Below, piece after piece: positions 15,363-18,215 of a stretch of DNA of 18,215 nt. Position 1 is the stretch's first letter; every line of letters begins with the position of its first letter. The stretch covers positions 1-18,215 of the forward strand of contig CAKULN010000055.1 in assembly GCA_934667175.1 (NCBI GenBank), in the 5' to 3' direction. The position numbers and the translations under genes were made by a program. The DNA comes from an uncultured Bacteroidales bacterium. GTDB taxonomy: Bacteria; Bacteroidota; Bacteroidia; Bacteroidales; UBA932. The notes beneath the pieces are model-generated. The model was given only the letters and a program-made list of their open reading frames with translations, had not been told where the DNA came from and made no database searches.

Positions 15363-16772
15363 CTCGTAGGTGGTTGTCTGGATGGAGTTTCCGATGATGC
15401 GACGCATGTCCCAGCGGTCTCCGACAAGACCGGCCACCTTTGCTTGAAGCATGATGTTGCCGATCGCCGTGCCTTCCATAGGGCCTGCGATGACAGGGAT
15501 GCCAAGCTTGTCAGCCGTCAGTTGGTTCATCAGCTTGTTGGCCGAGCCTCCGCCGATGATGTGCAGCTTCTCAATCTTGAATGACGCGAATCCCTGAAGC
15601 ATCCCGATGACTTCCTTGTACCTGTTTGTGAGGCTGTGGTAGATGCAGCTGATCATCTCGCCGTCATTCTCCGGAATCCTCTGGCCAGACTCCTTGAGCG
15701 CAGCCTTGATCTCGGCGTCCATGTCCTTAGGGGCGGCGAAACGAGGATCATCAGGGTTGATTATGGATGGAAAATCGATGGCCTCGCGTGCCATGGCCTC
15801 CATCTGGGCGTATGAATATTCCCGTCCTTCGCTCTCCCAGGTCTTGCGGCTCTGCTCCAGCAGCCACATCCCCGTGATGTTCTTGAGAAACCTGGTCGTG
15901 CCTTCTATTCCGCCCTCGTTCGTGAGGTTATATTCATAAGACCTTTCATCGATGATAGGAGTCTTGGATTCGATGCCCATCAGGCTCCAGGTGCCGCTGC
16001 TGAGGTAGGCGAAGTTCTCGCCGGCAGCCGGGACAGCCGCGATGGCGGAAGCGGTGTCGTGTCCCGCGACAGCGATCACAGGGACTGGCTCCATGCCGGT
16101 CTCCTCGCAGATTTCCTTTTTCAGAACTCCGACCTTGGTGCCCGGCTGGGTGATGTCCGGCAGGATCGAAGGGGCGATTCCGAGCCGCTCCAGCAGGTCT
16201 CTCTGGAAGTCCCTTGTGCGTGGATTGATAAGCCCCGAGGTCGAGGCGTCGGTATATTCACAGATCATATTGCCGGTCAGCATGTACGCCAGCAGGTCAG
16301 GCATGAAGAGGATCTTGTCGGTCTGAGGCAACCTTGAGTCCGCTTCTTTGCTTTGGGCGTAGAGCTGGAAGATGGTGTTGAAGTTCATGATCTGGACTCC
16401 TGTGACGGAATATAGCTCCTCGCGAGGGATGATCCTGAACACCTCCTCAGGGATGCCGTCTGTGTAAGGGTCTCTGTAAGCCCTTGGCAATCCGATGATT
16501 CCGCCATCTTTGCCGATGTGGCCGAAATCCACACCCCAAGTGTCGATGCCGATGGACTCAATCTTCACGCCCATTGCGGCGACCTTCTTGAGCGTCGCTT
16601 TGAAGTGGTCGAAAAGGGAATTGATGTCCCAGTAATACTTTCCGTCAATCTCTTTGACGGCATTCGGGAATCTATAGACTTCCTCTGAAGTCAACTTATC
16701 GTTTTCGACAGTTCCGATGATGGCTCTGCCGCTCGTGGCTCCGAGATCAAATGCTAGAAATTTCATAATCAT
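15351..16772 (-). CDS. rhaB: Rhamnulokinase
   Basis: A 473-residue FGGY-family sugar kinase phosphorylating L-rhamnulose at C1 with ATP. FDLGATSGRAIIG (residues 8-20) is the first phosphate-binding loop. TWGVDFG (78-84) is the sugar-binding segment, GHDTASA (237-243) contains the catalytic-type Asp239, SSGTWSLMG (258-266) is the second phosphate loop, and GGGSANKLMNQ in the last quarter is the adenosine site. Two ATG codons are possible, 16772 and 16766; the second gives the MKFLAFDLG start usual in Bacteroides kinases and may be the true one. It is first in the operon. No clear TAnnTTTG box lies upstream on this strand, consistent with activator-dependent transcription. Confidence 0.94.
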   Translation of the reverse strand: MIMKFLAFDLGATSGRAIIGTVENDKLTSEEVYRFPNAVKEIDGKYYWDINSLFDHFKATLKKVAAMGVKIESIGIDTWGVDFGHIGKDGGIIGLPRAYRDPYTDGIPEEVFRIIPREELYSVTGVQIMNFNTIFQLYAQSKEADSRLPQTDKILFMPDLLAYMLTGNMICEYTDASTSGLINPRTRDFQRDLLERLGIAPSILPDITQPGTKVGVLKKEICEETGMEPVPVIAVAGHDTASAIAAVPAAGENFAYLSSGTWSLMGIESKTPIIDERSYEYNLTNEGGIEGTTRFLKNITGMWLLEQSRKTWESEGREYSYAQMEAMAREAIDFPSIINPDDPRFAAPKDMDAEIKAALKESGQRIPENDGEMISCIYHSLTNRYKEVIGMLQGFASFKIEKLHIIGGGSANKLMNQLTADKLGIPVIAGPMEGTAIGNIMLQAKVAGLVGDRWDMRRIIGNSIQTTTYEPGN

Positions 16773-16850
16773 GTGGCATTATTTGACTATTACAAATTTC
16801 GTTTTTTCTGATTTTTTGTCGTTGAGGATTCTGATATTATGACTTGGAAA

Positions 16851-16891
16851 TTTGATAGGGAATAATTTTTTGTTATATTTGTGAATCACAA
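16851..16891 (+). promoter_or_regulatory. Promoter and palindromic operator candidate of the AraC-type regulator
   Basis: TTTG (16851-16854), a 19-bp spacer and TATATTTG (16874-16881) form a full Bacteroidota promoter pointing to the regulator, with transcription from about 16888 and a leader of about 190 nt. Overlapping the -7 box and start point is the perfect palindrome TTGTGA-A-TCACAA (16879-16891). Its half-sites recall those of CRP, but the spacer is 1 bp, not 6. The rest of the intergenic region (16773-17076) holds a small 6-bp hairpin at 16971-16985 and no credible gene. Confidence 0.68.
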
Positions 16892-17076
16892 CCACTAAGT
16901 AATCGTTAAAAAGTAAGTTGGTAAAGATTTGGCGGTATTTTCGAGGATAGATTTCTTTTGGAAGAAGGAGTGTGCCGGTGGCACATGACTGATGAGAAAA
17001 GAAATATAGACATAAAAGACAATCAAAGATTACCAAGTTATTTTTTAAGGATTACTAAGGCTAGGCATTGGAAACC

Positions 17077-17976
17077 ATGGCTTCTGTACATCTCAAATAT
17101 TTGGCGGTCAACCCTGTTGACCTTAAGTGGGGAACGGCGGTCAATTCCGTCGGCTTTCAGGAAATAGCTCCGGGAATGGACTATCCTCCGCGCAACCATC
17201 CTTCGCGTTATGTCTTTTCCGTGGCCAGCGGGAGGGTGCTTCAGGAGTATCAGCTGCTGTACATAACAGAGGGCAAGGGCAAATTCTTCTGCGAGACCCT
17301 TGGACGCTCCAAGGCCATTCCGGTCAAGAGCGGGATGATGTTCCTTTTGTTCCCGGGGGAGTGGCACACCTATTATCCGGACAAGGCCACGGGCTGGAAG
17401 GAGTACTGGATCGGTTTCAACGGGACGTTCATAGACAACCTTGTCCATCAAGGATTCTTCCCGAAGGACAGGCCGATCTTCAAAGTCAACATCCACGAGG
17501 ATCTTGTGAACCTTTACACGGCCGCGATCACTGCCGCCGTGAATCAGGAGTCGGGTTTCCAGCAGGTTCTGGCCGGAATTGTCGACAGGATGTTGAGCCT
17601 GGCGTATTTCTACGACAGGAATTCCCAGTTCCAGGAGTCGGACACGGCGAACAAGATCAGTCAGGCGAAAGTCATGATCCACGACAGCTACATGTCGATC
17701 TCTCCTGAGGCGGTGGCGGCCAAGCTTTGCCTGAGCTATTCCTCGTTCCGCAAGACTTTCAAGGAATATACAGGGTTCTCGCCGGCGAGGTTCATCAACG
17801 AGGTGCGGATGAGCAAGGCCAAGGAACTGCTGACCAACACCTCGATGAGCATCAAGGAGGTGGCCTACAATGTGGGGTACAACAACCATGACTATTTTTT
17901 CACGGCGTTCCGCCACATGACGGGCCAGACACCGGCTGAATATCGCAACGCCACTCAGGTCGCAAAGTTATGACCT
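17077..17976 (+). CDS. AraC/XylS-family transcriptional regulator, probable L-rhamnose regulator
   Basis: About 298 residues. The N-terminal half is the cupin-like sugar-sensing domain of AraC proteins, with LLYITEGKGKFF and VKSGMMFLLFPGEWHTYYP in its middle. The C-terminal hundred residues hold two helix-turn-helix units: ISPEAVAAKLCLSYSSFRKT, and then MSIKEVAYNVGYNNHDYFFT with FRHMTGQTPAEYR, the standard AraC closing motif. ATG 17077 is chosen over a TTG three codons earlier. It is divergent from rhaBA, the same arrangement as the Bacteroides RhaR system in which an AraC protein activates the rhamnose genes, so L-rhamnose or L-rhamnulose is the likely effector. The effector assignment is from context only. 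Confidence 0.88.
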
Positions 17977-18215
17977 TATGGCCGCGGAGTTTGTGGTTCG
18001 GTATGGCCGACACCAGCAATCCCGTATTTGGTAATGTTCATACACATAGTGAGTTATGAAATCCTGCCCTCCCGATCGCCCCGGCAACAATTTGTAACTC
18101 TCTGCTAATGAATGGGTGATATTCCACCCGTTGATTTTCAAGGGGTCCGGGGAAATCGGTCCCCGGTAAACGGAACAACGTTCCGGCCTTTTTTGACAAA
18201 GTCAAAAAAAGGCCG
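17977..18215. other. Non-coding tail with a run of hairpins at the window end
   Basis: No credible gene is seen. The last 100 bases contain four successive inverted repeats: GGGTG/CACCC (18114-18129), CCGGGG/CCCCGG (18147-18166), CGGAAC/GTTCCG (18171-18185), and CGGCCTTTTTTGAC with GTCAAAAAAAGGCCG (18184-18215), the last with one extra A in the right arm. The A/T tracts inside the last stem resemble a bidirectional terminator, but what follows lies outside the window. Confidence 0.6.

Noticed and set aside
16985..17167. Possible short upstream open frame in the leader of the AraC-type gene, starting at ATG 16985
   Set aside because: It overlaps the regulator start in another frame, has no recognisable product, and its second half is only the shadow of the regulator.
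17038..17916. 292-residue open frame on the - strand
   Set aside because: It is antisense to the AraC-type gene over nearly its whole length, and its Arg/His/Leu-rich composition matches no family.

Overview
The window most likely comes from a member of the Bacteroidota, probably Bacteroidales. Four clear promoter elements match the Bacteroidota -7 consensus TAnnTTTG, Shine-Dalgarno sequences are weak or absent, the L-rhamnose genes and their divergent AraC-type regulator are arranged as in Bacteroides, and the phosphonate genes resemble those of Bacteroides surface-polysaccharide loci. Genus cannot be fixed from the sequence.

Region 1 (1-346) is a tandem array of 73-bp units made of paired hairpins of a REP-like family. 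The same family recurs at 12721-12900.

Region 2 (347-11893) is a surface-glycan locus in three transcription units. On the + strand are a UDP-glucuronate 4-epimerase-type enzyme and two glycosyltransferases (GT4, GT2). Converging on them, on the - strand, is a tight six-gene operon: PEP mutase with an N-terminal cytidylyltransferase-like domain, phosphonopyruvate decarboxylase, 2-aminoethylphosphonate (AEP) transaminase, an octopine/nopaline-type dehydrogenase, a Wzx-type flippase and a CDP-glycerol glycerophosphotransferase-like enzyme. Divergent from that operon is a LicC/PntC-type cytidylyltransferase. Read together: PEP -> phosphonopyruvate -> phosphonoacetaldehyde -> AEP -> CMP-AEP, transfer to a glycan by the TagF-like enzyme, export by the flippase. 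The opine dehydrogenase is the unusual member. It may reductively couple AEP to a 2-oxo acid, giving an opine-type (N-carboxyalkyl) phosphonate, and this is the best candidate here for an undescribed chemistry. The promoter region between the cytidylyltransferase and the PEP mutase is a mirror-symmetric 51-bp element whose two -7 boxes sit exactly opposite each other.

Region 3 (11894-13720) holds a bidirectional terminator, a small outer-membrane beta-barrel protein, a cluster of four REP-like hairpins and an AlkD-type DNA glycosylase. Region 4 (13721-17976) holds a hairpin-rich spacer, the L-rhamnose isomerase and rhamnulokinase genes and a divergent AraC-family regulator. The aldolase and transporter that complete rhamnose use are not in the window. 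Region 5 (17977-18215) is non-coding and ends in a run of hairpins.
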